Below, piece after piece: positions 1 to 7,359 of a stretch of DNA of 35,232 nucleotides. A program made the position numbers and the translations under genes. Below the pieces are notes generated by a model, which worked only from the letters and a program-made list of their open reading frames with translations, was not told the DNA's origin and did not search any database. Source of the DNA: a virus; the IMG/VR virus record IMGVR_UViG_3300043774_000285, positions 1 to 35,232 of that record; one strand, 5' to 3'. Position 1 is the stretch's first letter. Each line of letters begins with the position of its first letter.

Positions 1-190
1 ACTGCTTCATAGCAATTTGCACACACTCTAGAAGAAGGTTAACTGACTTTTCATTATCCTCAGCTACCTCTGCTACCCCCTCAAACTTCTTCATGAATGG
101 CTTAAGAAGAGAGATTTTTAGTGGACGCACGGTAATCTCAGTGCCATCGATCAAAGTTAAAGTTTGTTCTGTATAAATTGTGGTTGCCAT
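1..190 (-). CDS. tail assembly chaperone paralogue (partial, C-terminus outside window)
   Basis: Only the first 63 codons are in the window. They open with an ATG preceded by an AAGGA ribosome site. The visible residues align with the N-terminus of the next gene upstream: both share a PLKI segment, a run of hydrophobic and basic residues, and an ECV(Q/R)IAM(K/Q)Q motif at about residues 55-63. The position directly after the tail tube gene and its neighbour is where siphoviruses encode the chaperones that help assemble the tape measure. The role is inferred from position and paralogy; the tape measure gene itself would lie to the left, outside the window. Confidence 0.6.
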   Translation of the reverse strand, partial: MATTIYTEQTLTLIDGTEITVRPLKISLLKPFMKKFEGVAEVAEDNEKSVNLLLECVQIAMKQ

Positions 191-216
191 TTAGTGTCCT
201 TCCATATGGTTATTTA

Positions 217-225
217 ATTATACCA
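217..225 (-). promoter_or_regulatory. extended -10 promoter TGGTATAAT
   Basis: A perfect TATAAT preceded by TGG lies in the 42-bp gap upstream of the partial chaperone gene. No -35 box is obvious. Confidence 0.55.
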
Positions 226-232
226 TAGCTAC

Positions 233-925
233 TTAGCCTTTTACGACTTCGTAGCTTAGGCCCATGCCAATACCAAAACCAGCTTTTTGAGCGTTCATAC
301 CCTGTAATGCAATAATGTCATTGGAGTCATTAGTCGCACCACCACTAAATACCCTGGCTTTCATATCTTCCCATTTTTTCTGTGGGTCTTCTTGCTGCTG
401 TCCATCAAGATCTACACCCTGAAGGGCAGCTAAAAATTTTCGTTCTTCAAAATTGAGCTCTCGTCTAGAATTCAATATTGCTGTTAATTCTGGGATAGAT
501 ATAGATTTTTCTAACTCATCATAATTTTTCCAAATTCCCAATAAAAACACTTCAGTTTCTAGCTTTGCCAAATCAAAGTTGTCCCAGGTAGAATCTGACT
601 GACCCTCTTTGGCCTGTTCTAAAACTGGCTCTTCATCGTTAATCTTAATGCCTGCGGCAGCATCTAGTATTTTATAAATTGACACTAAGTCAAAATTATC
701 TTCAACGTCATCAATACTATTAGAAAACTCTGGATGGTATTGCTGCATAGCTATTCTGACGCATTCAACCATAACTGAAATTGCTTGCTCGTCTGTTTCA
801 CTAATCTTGATAGTTTCAAAACGACTCATTAGCTCTTTAAGGTATTTAATCTTTAATGGTGAAAGCTCTATCTCCATCATATCCATAGTGTAGACGTAGT
901 CTAGTCTGTAGATTTCTGTAGGCAT
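233..925 (-). CDS. tail assembly chaperone-like protein
   Basis: This 230-aa protein follows the major tail tube gene, the usual place of the tail assembly chaperones. Its first 65 residues are paralogous to the following partial gene (shared PLKI and ECVRIAMQQ-type motifs). The C-terminal third is Gln-, Asp- and Gly-rich. The start ATG lies 6 bp after a TGGTAAACT -10 box, so the message looks leaderless, and no ribosome site is seen. Phage chaperones are usually made as a short and a frameshifted long form. I see no obvious slippery site; here there are two separate paralogous genes instead. The function is inferred from position. Confidence 0.6.
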   Translation of the reverse strand: MPTEIYRLDYVYTMDMMEIELSPLKIKYLKELMSRFETIKISETDEQAISVMVECVRIAMQQYHPEFSNSIDDVEDNFDLVSIYKILDAAAGIKINDEEPVLEQAKEGQSDSTWDNFDLAKLETEVFLLGIWKNYDELEKSISIPELTAILNSRRELNFEERKFLAALQGVDLDGQQQEDPQKKWEDMKARVFSGGATNDSNDIIALQGMNAQKAGFGIGMGLSYEVVKG

Positions 926-931
926 TATATA

Positions 932-940
932 AGTTTACCA
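932..940 (-). promoter_or_regulatory. extended -10 promoter TGGTAAACT, leaderless start
   Basis: TGG-TAAACT is followed by exactly six bases and then the ATG at 925, so the predicted transcription start is at or next to the A of the start codon. Confidence 0.5.
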
Positions 941-972
941 TAAAAGCAAAGCCCACCTCCGAAGAGATGGGC
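941..972 (-). terminator. Rho-independent terminator after tail tube gene
   Basis: On the minus strand, GCCCATCTC and GAGGTGGGC form a 9-bp stem (one G-U pair) closed by a TTCG tetraloop, followed by TTTGCTTTTA. It begins 21 bp after the tail tube stop codon. Confidence 0.85.
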
Positions 973-992
973 CAAGCCTTTGTGTTTAGTTA

Positions 993-1637
993 TTAGGTAG
1001 CTGGAACAAATGTACGGTCGATGATCTTTCCATAGGAAGCATCTGTGTCATCTGGTAGCAAACGGAACGAAACTTCAAACATTGAAGCCTCATCACGCTT
1101 TGCAGATACGGTTACGTTCTCAATTGAAAGAGCACGGTAAGCTGCGTAAATACGCTCTACTGTTTCTCCAACTGCACAGTCACCTGTACCTGCACCAACT
1201 GCAATAATACCACGCTCTACTGGGCACTCTCCAAGAGAACCTGAACTTAGGTCTAGGGTTCGTCCTGCAGACTGTCCCTTGTTACCTGATAGCTTATCGT
1301 TATTGTATGCCAATGCAATAAGTAGGTTTTCAAGTGTTGCTTCAGCAAAAGCTGTATTTAGATTAACCTGCATGCCCTGCTTGTATAGCTTTGCTACGTC
1401 AAGGAGCTGGTCAACCTGTACTTCACCAAAATCAGGCTGGAAGCTAAGCTCCAAACCATTCATGGTGTATCCAACGTTTGTGTAATCAGCAGTGTACGGA
1501 GCCTCTGATAGAGTCTCACGGTAAGATTCTGCTGACACGAAAGCTGGTAGGGTATCCGCATCAACGACGGTGTCTGCAACGAAGAACGAAGCTGCACCTA
1601 CGATGATGTTATTTGAATTACCACGTGTGTATGCCAT
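993..1637 (-). CDS. major tail tube protein
   Basis: This 214-aa protein sits between the tail-completion genes and the chaperones, the standard siphovirus position for the tail tube subunit. I placed the start at the ATG of MAYTRGN rather than at an in-frame GTG 9 bp upstream, because that GTG is part of the Shine-Dalgarno sequence (GAGGTGAAATATATG). The protein is rich in small and acidic residues, with no membrane segment. It has its own promoter and a strong terminator, and its translation initiation site is nearly identical to that of the capsid gene, which fits a highly expressed structural subunit. The call rests on context and expression signals more than on a sequence motif. Confidence 0.75.
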   Translation of the reverse strand: MAYTRGNSNNIIVGAASFFVADTVVDADTLPAFVSAESYRETLSEAPYTADYTNVGYTMNGLELSFQPDFGEVQVDQLLDVAKLYKQGMQVNLNTAFAEATLENLLIALAYNNDKLSGNKGQSAGRTLDLSSGSLGECPVERGIIAVGAGTGDCAVGETVERIYAAYRALSIENVTVSAKRDEASMFEVSFRLLPDDTDASYGKIIDRTFVPAT

Positions 1638-1703
1638 ATATTTCACCTCTTTTTCTAGATAGGAATCATTATTAAATTGTGTTGGCGTGTTTCCTCAAGA
1701 CTA

Positions 1704-1712
1704 AGTATATCA
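1704..1712 (-). promoter_or_regulatory. extended -10 promoter TGATATACT for tail tube gene
   Basis: TGA-TATACT lies about 67 bp upstream of the tail tube ATG, giving a leader of about 60 nt. It overlaps a small AAGACT/AGTCTT inverted repeat (1698-1718). Confidence 0.5.
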
Positions 1713-1723
1713 GTCTTTTTATA

Positions 1724-2326
1724 CTACTTGTATTCTTGATCGTATTCTGGGTTAGCCGTATTTGCGTAATAGGCTCTGTCTGAAGCATGGTAGTCAAACT
1801 CAATGATTAGCCTAGTCCTGGCAAACGCTAGATTAACGCTATTTAGCTCTACTAGATCTCTTGATTCGTCTGCTTTAAATACCCTGATTTTATGAAAAAA
1901 GACATTGTGGGGTTTTTCTATATCAAAGCCAAAATTTTCAGATGCCCACTTATTAAGGTCCTGGGCTGCAGCATCTTCTCTGTCCAGCAATTGCTCAATG
2001 ATTGTTGTTACGTTATCTGCAATATCAATATCTGGGTGGTTTATTGTTAAAATTAATTGCTCTTTTTTAATCCTATAAAATGGATTTGTTCTAAAACGCA
2101 TTAGCTTGTCATACTGAATCCAAAGAGGCTGCTCAAGGCCAGTACTCTGAACAAGAGATTCGTAAAAGTCTGCCTCTGCTGCCTGGCTTAAAGATGGGCT
2201 GATTGGAACGAAAGTTTGATTAGAGACAACGGCAACTTCATCAGACGGATATTTCTTTAGCTCGTTAAAAATAAACTGCCTTAGCCAGTAGGCTGGATCT
2301 GGTAAATTAGATACTGATTTAGACAT
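1724..2326 (-). CDS. tail terminator / tail-completion protein
   Basis: A 200-aa protein directly upstream of the tail tube gene, where siphoviruses encode the tail terminator. The start is the ATG of MSKSVSN, with GGAG 7 bp upstream, overlapping the previous gene by 8 bp; a TTG two codons earlier is less likely. The N-terminal part resembles tail-terminator proteins in general character (a helix with YWLRQFIF, then a strand-rich region containing LTINHPDI). No catalytic motif is visible. Gene order is the main evidence. Confidence 0.55.
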   Translation of the reverse strand: MSKSVSNLPDPAYWLRQFIFNELKKYPSDEVAVVSNQTFVPISPSLSQAAEADFYESLVQSTGLEQPLWIQYDKLMRFRTNPFYRIKKEQLILTINHPDIDIADNVTTIIEQLLDREDAAAQDLNKWASENFGFDIEKPHNVFFHKIRVFKADESRDLVELNSVNLAFARTRLIIEFDYHASDRAYYANTANPEYDQEYK

Positions 2327-3005
2327 CTTCAACTCCTACTGTTGTATTGGTAATCCAATTATACCCTGTTTTAACACCAACGGCTTCTCCGCCTCTAACG
2401 CCTTCTGCAAAATTATTTTTATAAATCTTAGGATTTTTTAAGTAATCGTATAAGCCAGAAGCCTTTAAAAAAGACTGTTTGAAATAATTTGTCATAAAAG
2501 AATCGAATACTCTTTGAAAAGATCCCTGAACATCATCTCCACCAGGATTATTAACCCTAACAGAATTTCTAGTAAATACTTCTTCTCCACCCACATTAAA
2601 CCTTAAAGAACTAGATCCAGATGGGGTGATTGTTACAGGGATACCAAGTTCCATAATTCTTGCTTTATCGTAAAATGGCTTTGATGCATCTCTTGATGCA
2701 GTATTAGACTGCCTAAATGTTCCATCCAAAGACAGGCCACCCTTTGACACTTTGTAATCAAAATCAAACAGTCTAGCAGCAGGAGAGCCTTCCTGATACC
2801 ATTCATAAACATGATGCAATGCTTGTCTATCTGATCTGGCCATTGCATCAATGTATTGGTTTAGTGCAATGATTGTTCCATTGCCAAGATTTTTAAGAAA
2901 TAAACTTTTTCCTTTTTCAATGCCACTTAAAAAGCCATTAGAATACTTAACGCTATTAGATAATTTTTTAATTAGGTCATCAGTTTTAAAAGTAATAGTT
3001 ATCAT
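2319..3005 (-). CDS. neck / tail-completion protein (HK97 gp10-like position)
   Basis: A 228-aa protein starting at the ATG of MITITFKTDD, which overlaps the previous stop codon by 4 bp (ATGA), so translation is probably coupled. An in-frame upstream extension to 3053 lies inside the previous gene and is unlikely. The N-terminal lysine-rich helical segment (DDLIKKLSNSV) and the position between head-tail stopper and tail terminator suit an HK97 gp10-type tail-completion protein. The rest is unremarkable, with a Gly-rich C-terminus. Function inferred from position. Confidence 0.5.
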   Translation of the reverse strand: MITITFKTDDLIKKLSNSVKYSNGFLSGIEKGKSLFLKNLGNGTIIALNQYIDAMARSDRQALHHVYEWYQEGSPAARLFDFDYKVSKGGLSLDGTFRQSNTASRDASKPFYDKARIMELGIPVTITPSGSSSLRFNVGGEEVFTRNSVRVNNPGGDDVQGSFQRVFDSFMTNYFKQSFLKASGLYDYLKNPKIYKNNFAEGVRGGEAVGVKTGYNWITNTTVGVEDV

Positions 3006-3463
3006 GAAGTTTCTTGCTCCTCTATAATAACCTGGCTTCCTGTTTTTCTCCAAAGCATTTTATAGTATTCGATTGTTCCAAAAGGACCAATAAATGGCTC
3101 GATAGTAGCAAGCTCGTAAACAGTTCCCTCTCCAGACCTTGGGCCAGAGGTTTCTTTATAAATAACCTCTCCTGAACAATTACGAATATTGGTAATTAAA
3201 ATATTGGTGGCTGACTGACGTGCTCCATCAGCTGTAACTCTGATATCTGACTTTGATCTAGATATAAGTTTTCCCTCATACTGAACAAAAACTTCTGGCT
3301 TTATTTCTTCACTACCAGCACCACCAACGGATGATGCGTTGCAAACTATAGTTTTATCTAAAGTCCATTCTTTTTTGATTTTTCCAGAAGTAGTCTGAGT
3401 TACAGTTGGATAATAGACATCAGCAAAAAATGGATAAAGAAAGTCTATAGTTTCGCATGACAT
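3002..3463 (-). CDS. head-tail stopper-like connector
   Basis: A 153-aa protein that starts next to the stop codon of the connector gene. It begins with an FADVYYPTVTQ segment followed by a run of predicted beta strands. Small head-closure proteins of siphoviruses typically have this size, an N-terminal 'xDVYYP' strand and this position. Contains three cysteines with no obvious metal-site spacing. Assignment is by position and general resemblance. Confidence 0.5.
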   Translation of the reverse strand: MSCETIDFLYPFFADVYYPTVTQTTSGKIKKEWTLDKTIVCNASSVGGAGSEEIKPEVFVQYEGKLISRSKSDIRVTADGARQSATNILITNIRNCSGEVIYKETSGPRSGEGTVYELATIEPFIGPFGTIEYYKMLWRKTGSQVIIEEQETS

Positions 3464-4458
3464 TACAACATCCTCATCTTTTTAACATTGTTCACATACT
3501 TGTTTAAAATCTTGTCTACAAGAATATTTCCTGTGCCATCGATTACAGACTTATCCATTTGAATCCTAAACTGATCAGTAGAATAACTAGTAATATACCT
3601 CTTGTAGTAATCTAGCTTTCCACACTTTAGGTCATCAATAAGCATTAGGGTTGCTTCCTTGATATCTGAAGGCACAATCTTGTAACCTTGCTCAAGCTGG
3701 AATCTATAGTCAAACCTTGATGGGAAGCTTACTCCTGGTCTAAAGGTAAATGTGTTTGCACTGTCATCTGTTTCAAAAATTCCAATTGAATCAGAAACTC
3801 CAATAAAGGTTGGATTTGGATTACTTTCTGATCTGTTATATTCTCCCACGTAGTTTGCAGGTGACTTAGTTATTGCACTCTTATCTTTTGTAATAATATA
3901 ATTCCAGTCTCCCAAGGCTGGTGTTTCTAGAGAAGAATCATACACAAGCTCATCGTTTTCATATGCTTCTAAAATCTTATAAGTTTTTTCCCAAAGTGGG
4001 ACATAGTCAGTGCCCTCACCAGTTGTTTCCATCCAGTTTGACTTTAAGTAAAAACCATCAGTCGCAGAATCAATAATTGCTCTGGCAATCATTTCATCTT
4101 TAGTTGCTTGTGCCAAAGTATATCCTGTTGCAACTAAAGAATTAGGATCCACGTATGGTCTTTCCACCGTTAGGGTATCTTCAACAATAATTTCGTCATC
4201 GCTGTTCTGAATCTCTAAGTGGTAATACTCATCATACTTTCTAAAATCAACAAGAACCACTTCATTGTCGTCCTCGTCTAGCTCTGTAATTACCCATGGG
4301 ATAATTACCGTATCTTCACCATAAGAAACGGTTTCAGTATAGTAAGCTAAAAGCTCATCCCTATCGTGGCTTTTAATATAAATGCTGTATGTGTCTTGTT
4401 CTGGAACTTCATATTCCGCAAAAGAATCAGCATATGGGGGTAACCTTAAAATATTCAT
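3463..4458 (-). CDS. head-tail adaptor / connector protein
   Basis: A 331-aa protein. The C-terminal 80 residues carry the helical pattern of head-tail adaptors: a PSDIKEATLMLIDDLKCG segment followed by a basic Tyr-rich stretch (YYKRYITSY). The N-terminal 200 residues are acidic and rich in beta strands, an extension beyond the usual 100-150 aa adaptor. The gene starts in a TAATG overlap with the preceding gene and abuts the stopper gene. The portal-protease-capsid-adaptor order supports the call. Confidence 0.6.
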   Translation of the reverse strand: MNILRLPPYADSFAEYEVPEQDTYSIYIKSHDRDELLAYYTETVSYGEDTVIIPWVITELDEDDNEVVLVDFRKYDEYYHLEIQNSDDEIIVEDTLTVERPYVDPNSLVATGYTLAQATKDEMIARAIIDSATDGFYLKSNWMETTGEGTDYVPLWEKTYKILEAYENDELVYDSSLETPALGDWNYIITKDKSAITKSPANYVGEYNRSESNPNPTFIGVSDSIGIFETDDSANTFTFRPGVSFPSRFDYRFQLEQGYKIVPSDIKEATLMLIDDLKCGKLDYYKRYITSYSTDQFRIQMDKSVIDGTGNILVDKILNKYVNNVKKMRML

Positions 4459-4769
4459 TATTTAACGCCGTAGTGTTTTGCTACCTCTTCTGGAGTCGCT
4501 AAGCGAACAGTCCTATGAGCTAGCCAAAAATTGGCAGTCTCCTTACTAACAATATTATACCCCTTGCTTAGCTCTCCCCACTTAGCTTGTGAAATATTTC
4601 CTGCTGCAAATAATGCTACAGTATTATTATCTTTTAGGTTTACCTCTATTTTAGGCAGTGTATCTTCTTTTGTTTCTTTTTCTGAAAGCTCTTGCACGGC
4701 CTCTTCATAAAGCACTTCTAATGGCTTTGGGCTAGTAAATTTTAAATCTTTATCATTTTTTTCGCTCAT
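4458..4769 (-). CDS. small head-associated protein of unknown function
   Basis: A 103-aa, charged protein with a good ribosome site (GGAGG) and its own upstream promoter. It ends in a TAATG overlap with the adaptor gene. The C-terminal half has a strand-helix pattern (GYNIVSKETANFWLAHRTVRLAT, too long to be a simple motif) ending in a PEEVAKHYGVK helix. That region resembles small N-terminal peptide-binding or head-decoration domains only loosely. I do not recognise a family. Confidence 0.6.
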   Translation of the reverse strand: MSEKNDKDLKFTSPKPLEVLYEEAVQELSEKETKEDTLPKIEVNLKDNNTVALFAAGNISQAKWGELSKGYNIVSKETANFWLAHRTVRLATPEEVAKHYGVK

Positions 4770-4787
4770 GATAAACCTCCGTTTACA

Positions 4788-4796
4788 ATTATATCA
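4788..4796 (-). promoter_or_regulatory. extended -10 promoter TGATATAAT
   Basis: TGA-TATAAT lies between the post-capsid hairpin and the GGAGG ribosome site of the next gene, so transcription of the connector block can restart after the terminator. Confidence 0.6.
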
Positions 4797-4808
4797 GAAT
4801 ATGACAAA

Positions 4809-4835
4809 GGGGAGTAGGTATTTCTCCTACTCCCC
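4809..4835 (-). terminator. hairpin terminator after major capsid gene
   Basis: A perfect 10-bp stem, GGGGAGTAGG with CCTACTCCCC, encloses a 7-nt loop. On the minus strand it is followed by TTTGTCAT, a weak U tract, so termination may be partial or the hairpin may protect the capsid mRNA 3' end. It starts 20 bp after the capsid stop codon. Confidence 0.75.
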
Positions 4836-4854
4836 AAAGGTATGTCAGTACGGT

Positions 4855-5964
4855 TTAGCTCTCAGCTGCTGCATCCGCAAATGCAACTGCGTCTAGTTCT
4901 TCCCACTCAAGTCCGAAACGAACGAATACGGTGTATTCGATTGTGTCCTTCTTTGGCTTGTACTCACGGTTTACGGTGATGTCTCTCTGGAATCCCCATA
5001 CACGGTTAGCAGGGAATGTCAAATCGACATAGCCAGCTGGGTAGTAAGGAACTTCCTGAACTTCAACTCCAAGAACACGTGTTGTACGTGCTCCACCGAA
5101 AGTCTGAGCTGCTCCGTCAAGATATGACTGACGGTTAGACTCAGTGCCTGGGCCCTTGTTGACAAATGCTTCAGCAATTGCGTCTGCAAGAGTACCGTTA
5201 TTCTTAACGATTCCCTGGAATGCATCAGTTCCTGCGTAGAACTTTAGGTTGTTCTTCAATGCACGGTACTTACGTGGCATTGCAAGAATAATATCCTGCA
5301 TTACGTCTGTAGTCCATGCGTTGTCAGTTACTGTTACAAGTGATTCGTGAGCATCCCCAGTTGTCTTTGCCTTGTGAATGAATCCCTGCATAATAGACAG
5401 GAATGAACCAGTAGTACCGTCACCATTAATGGCTAGGTCTTCGATGTCATTCGCAAAAGCGTTAGTCATTAGACGAACTAGGTGATCCTCAAGAGCAGCA
5501 CCTTCAATATTGTCTTCTAGACCTTCTGTAGATACTTCCCAGTCTAGACGGATTTTCTTGGTAGTTAGTTCCACCTTTGTAAAGGTAGCACCAGCGTTTG
5601 TATACGCACCATCAGCCTGAGCTGCAGCACGGATAACACGCTCACCAACGTTAACCTTTTCAAGTTCCATGGTGTTTGCTCTCATTGTAACTCTGCGTCC
5701 ATCCTTTGCTAGAACTGTACCGTCCCATACATAGTCAATGAACCTCTGAGCTTGCTCAGGAGCAAGAATACCACCAGGAGTTCCTGTTGGATTTACTGCA
5801 TTAGCACCAGTTGTAACACCGAAGTTTGCACCGCTAACGTTTCCGAGAGAGGCTGCTGGGCTTAGGTTTCCATTTGGTCCTGTTGCTGTTGCACTGCCAA
5901 TGGCACCTGATACGGCGACACCTGCATCTGCAGCTTTTTCAATTAATGTTTCTTTTTCCGACAT
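4855..5964 (-). CDS. major capsid protein (HK97 fold)
   Basis: A 369-aa capsid subunit following the protease/scaffold gene. The first ~65 residues are Ala/Gly/Ser-rich and flexible. The core has HK97-type features: FIDYVWDGTVL, a strand-rich segment with TTKKIRLDWEVS, LEDNIEG and the acidic LAINGDG turn. I start it at the ATG of MSEKETL, not at the in-frame GTG 9 bp upstream, because that GTG belongs to the strong Shine-Dalgarno sequence AGGAGGTG. The same AGGTGAAATATATG leader precedes the tail tube gene. A hairpin follows the gene. The capsid assignment is strong. Confidence 0.92.
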   Translation of the reverse strand: MSEKETLIEKAADAGVAVSGAIGSATATGPNGNLSPAASLGNVSGANFGVTTGANAVNPTGTPGGILAPEQAQRFIDYVWDGTVLAKDGRRVTMRANTMELEKVNVGERVIRAAAQADGAYTNAGATFTKVELTTKKIRLDWEVSTEGLEDNIEGAALEDHLVRLMTNAFANDIEDLAINGDGTTGSFLSIMQGFIHKAKTTGDAHESLVTVTDNAWTTDVMQDIILAMPRKYRALKNNLKFYAGTDAFQGIVKNNGTLADAIAEAFVNKGPGTESNRQSYLDGAAQTFGGARTTRVLGVEVQEVPYYPAGYVDLTFPANRVWGFQRDITVNREYKPKKDTIEYTVFVRFGLEWEELDAVAFADAAAES

Positions 5965-5987
5965 ATATTTCACCTCCTAGTGATATT

Positions 5988-6554
5988 TTACTTAAATAAG
6001 TCGTTATTTGTGAGGAAACGACCTCCCCAAAGGGATTTCTGAACTTTCATTTCTGAAAGCTCCTGGATGATCTCGCCAAGATCACCAGACTTACGGAATG
6101 CGGTATCAGCCTCAACCTGATCAACACGCTTTCCAAATTCATCAAAGTTTCCCTTTACAGTTTCAATGTCGTTTGAAACTACTCCAAGAGACTTCTTTAG
6201 TTCTGCAAGTTCAGCACCAAGTGCCTTAACTGTTGCAGTTAGATCGCCAAAGGCATTATTAAGAGAGTCTTTGATTTCGGCTACAGACTCAATTAGAATC
6301 TGATTTGCTTTCGCAACCTCGTCAACAACCTCAACTCCAGCGTCCTCAACAGACTCAGGAGCTGCACTTTCAGAAACTTCTTCTGCTACAACTTCTTCTA
6401 CAGCTTCTTCTGTCTTTTCGACAGCTTCTTCTGCAGCTTCTTCTGTAACATCAGCTGGCTTATCTTCTGACGGTGCCTCTGGAGCGACCTGTACATCTTC
6501 AACAACATCTTCAGTTACTTCCGCAACCTCTGATACATTTGCTTCTTCTGTCAT
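5988..6554 (-). CDS. capsid scaffold protein from an internal start in the protease gene
   Basis: An in-frame ATG at codon 254 of the protease gene is preceded by a near-perfect ribosome site (AAGGAGGA, 7 bp before ATG), stronger than that of the full-length gene. It would yield a 188-aa protein: an acidic Glu/Val/Ala-rich segment of about 80 residues, then a coiled-coil region (about residues 85-160) and a conserved-looking aromatic/basic tail (KSLWGGRFL). Phage lambda makes its Nu3 scaffold from an internal start in the protease gene C in the same way. Whether both products are made here is inferred from the ribosome site and composition. Confidence 0.7.
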   Translation of the reverse strand: MTEEANVSEVAEVTEDVVEDVQVAPEAPSEDKPADVTEEAAEEAVEKTEEAVEEVVAEEVSESAAPESVEDAGVEVVDEVAKANQILIESVAEIKDSLNNAFGDLTATVKALGAELAELKKSLGVVSNDIETVKGNFDEFGKRVDQVEADTAFRKSGDLGEIIQELSEMKVQKSLWGGRFLTNNDLFK

Positions 6555-7313
6555 AGGATCTTCCTCCTTTTTCATCTTAGAAGTATTAATGCCTTTAGCA
6601 CTATCAACTAAGAACTTTATTGTGTCTGCAGTATCAGAATCATCTTTTTCTACAAAACCGATATTCTGCATTGGCTTACCAGAAGTTGGACTCAACGCTG
6701 TGTCCTGATCTGATAGCAAAACTATGTCATTTTCTGAATCCCAGAAAACATTTTCAAGCTCCATCTTTGATGTATATCCTTCTAGATGAGTTTGTCCGTT
6801 AACTTTTTCGATTGAAACAATATTAGCAAATTGATTGGCTGGGTTATCAACAAGAGAAAGCTCAACAAGATCATACTCTTTAATTACACGAATAGCCTTG
6901 TCCATTTCTTCGTTGTAGTCATCATCATATTTCTTAATGCTACCGCCAATAGAAAAACCAGAGTATGTTCCATCAACAACTTTTTCCCAAGCATCCTGTG
7001 CACCCTTAGAAACGTAAGCAGAAACGTAGACTCCAGAATAAAACTTTTTTGCGTTTGGATCAAAGTACTTGTCTTCCTTAAAAGACACTACCTTGCCAAC
7101 AGCAGATGGCTGGTGCATTTCTCTGAGATTGCCTCTAAAATTTTTGAAGGCTACAAGGCTAGCGTTAGTAGAAACAATATCGCCTTGTTTGTCTACGTTG
7201 TCAAGTGTGGCAAATCCAGAAACGGTTCTCCGTTCTTTATCTACTTTTCCAATAGGCATCGATAGGCGAACGTTGTCGCCATCAGTTACCCAATGAGCCT
7301 TGTTAATATTCAT
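5988..7313 (-). CDS. prohead maturation protease fused to scaffold domain
   Basis: A 441-aa protein. Residues 1-170 form an HK97-type prohead protease (family S78): His67 in REMHQ, Ser121 in GFSIGG and an acidic residue near 151 (VELSLVDNPAN) match the expected catalytic positions. Residues about 250-330 are extremely acidic and low complexity, and about 335-410 look like coiled coil, as in scaffold domains. The protease cleaves scaffold and capsid delta regions during head maturation. It lies between portal and capsid genes, with an extended -10 box 9 bp before its ATG and an AAAGGG ribosome site. Confidence 0.88.
   Translation of the reverse strand: MNINKAHWVTDGDNVRLSMPIGKVDKERRTVSGFATLDNVDKQGDIVSTNASLVAFKNFRGNLREMHQPSAVGKVVSFKEDKYFDPNAKKFYSGVYVSAYVSKGAQDAWEKVVDGTYSGFSIGGSIKKYDDDYNEEMDKAIRVIKEYDLVELSLVDNPANQFANIVSIEKVNGQTHLEGYTSKMELENVFWDSENDIVLLSDQDTALSPTSGKPMQNIGFVEKDDSDTADTIKFLVDSAKGINTSKMKKEEDPMTEEANVSEVAEVTEDVVEDVQVAPEAPSEDKPADVTEEAAEEAVEKTEEAVEEVVAEEVSESAAPESVEDAGVEVVDEVAKANQILIESVAEIKDSLNNAFGDLTATVKALGAELAELKKSLGVVSNDIETVKGNFDEFGKRVDQVEADTAFRKSGDLGEIIQELSEMKVQKSLWGGRFLTNNDLFK
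6555..6569 (-). promoter_or_regulatory. strong internal ribosome binding site for scaffold
   Basis: The minus strand reads AAGGAGGAAGATCCT followed by ATG, placing a nearly full anti-16S match inside the protease gene at the boundary between the protease and acidic scaffold parts. Confidence 0.7.
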
Positions 7314-7322
7314 ATCCCTTTA

Positions 7323-7331
7323 ATTATAGCA
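7323..7331 (-). promoter_or_regulatory. extended -10 promoter TGCTATAAT before protease gene
   Basis: TGC-TATAAT lies 9 bp upstream of the protease ATG in the gap after the portal gene. Transcription would begin within about 3 nt of the start codon, cutting into the AAAGGG ribosome site, so this promoter may mainly feed scaffold and capsid translation. Confidence 0.5.
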
Positions 7332-7359
7332 AACATTTTATGACTTTATAACGATTTTG

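Noticed and set aside
1698-1720. AAGACT/AGTCTT repeat followed by T's, as a + strand terminator
   Set aside because: The stem is only 6 bp and AT-rich, and no + strand gene ends there; it overlaps the tail tube promoter instead.
6620-7296. Several + strand frames opposite the protease gene
   Set aside because: They lie antisense to a confidently identified gene and have no ribosome sites or domain content.
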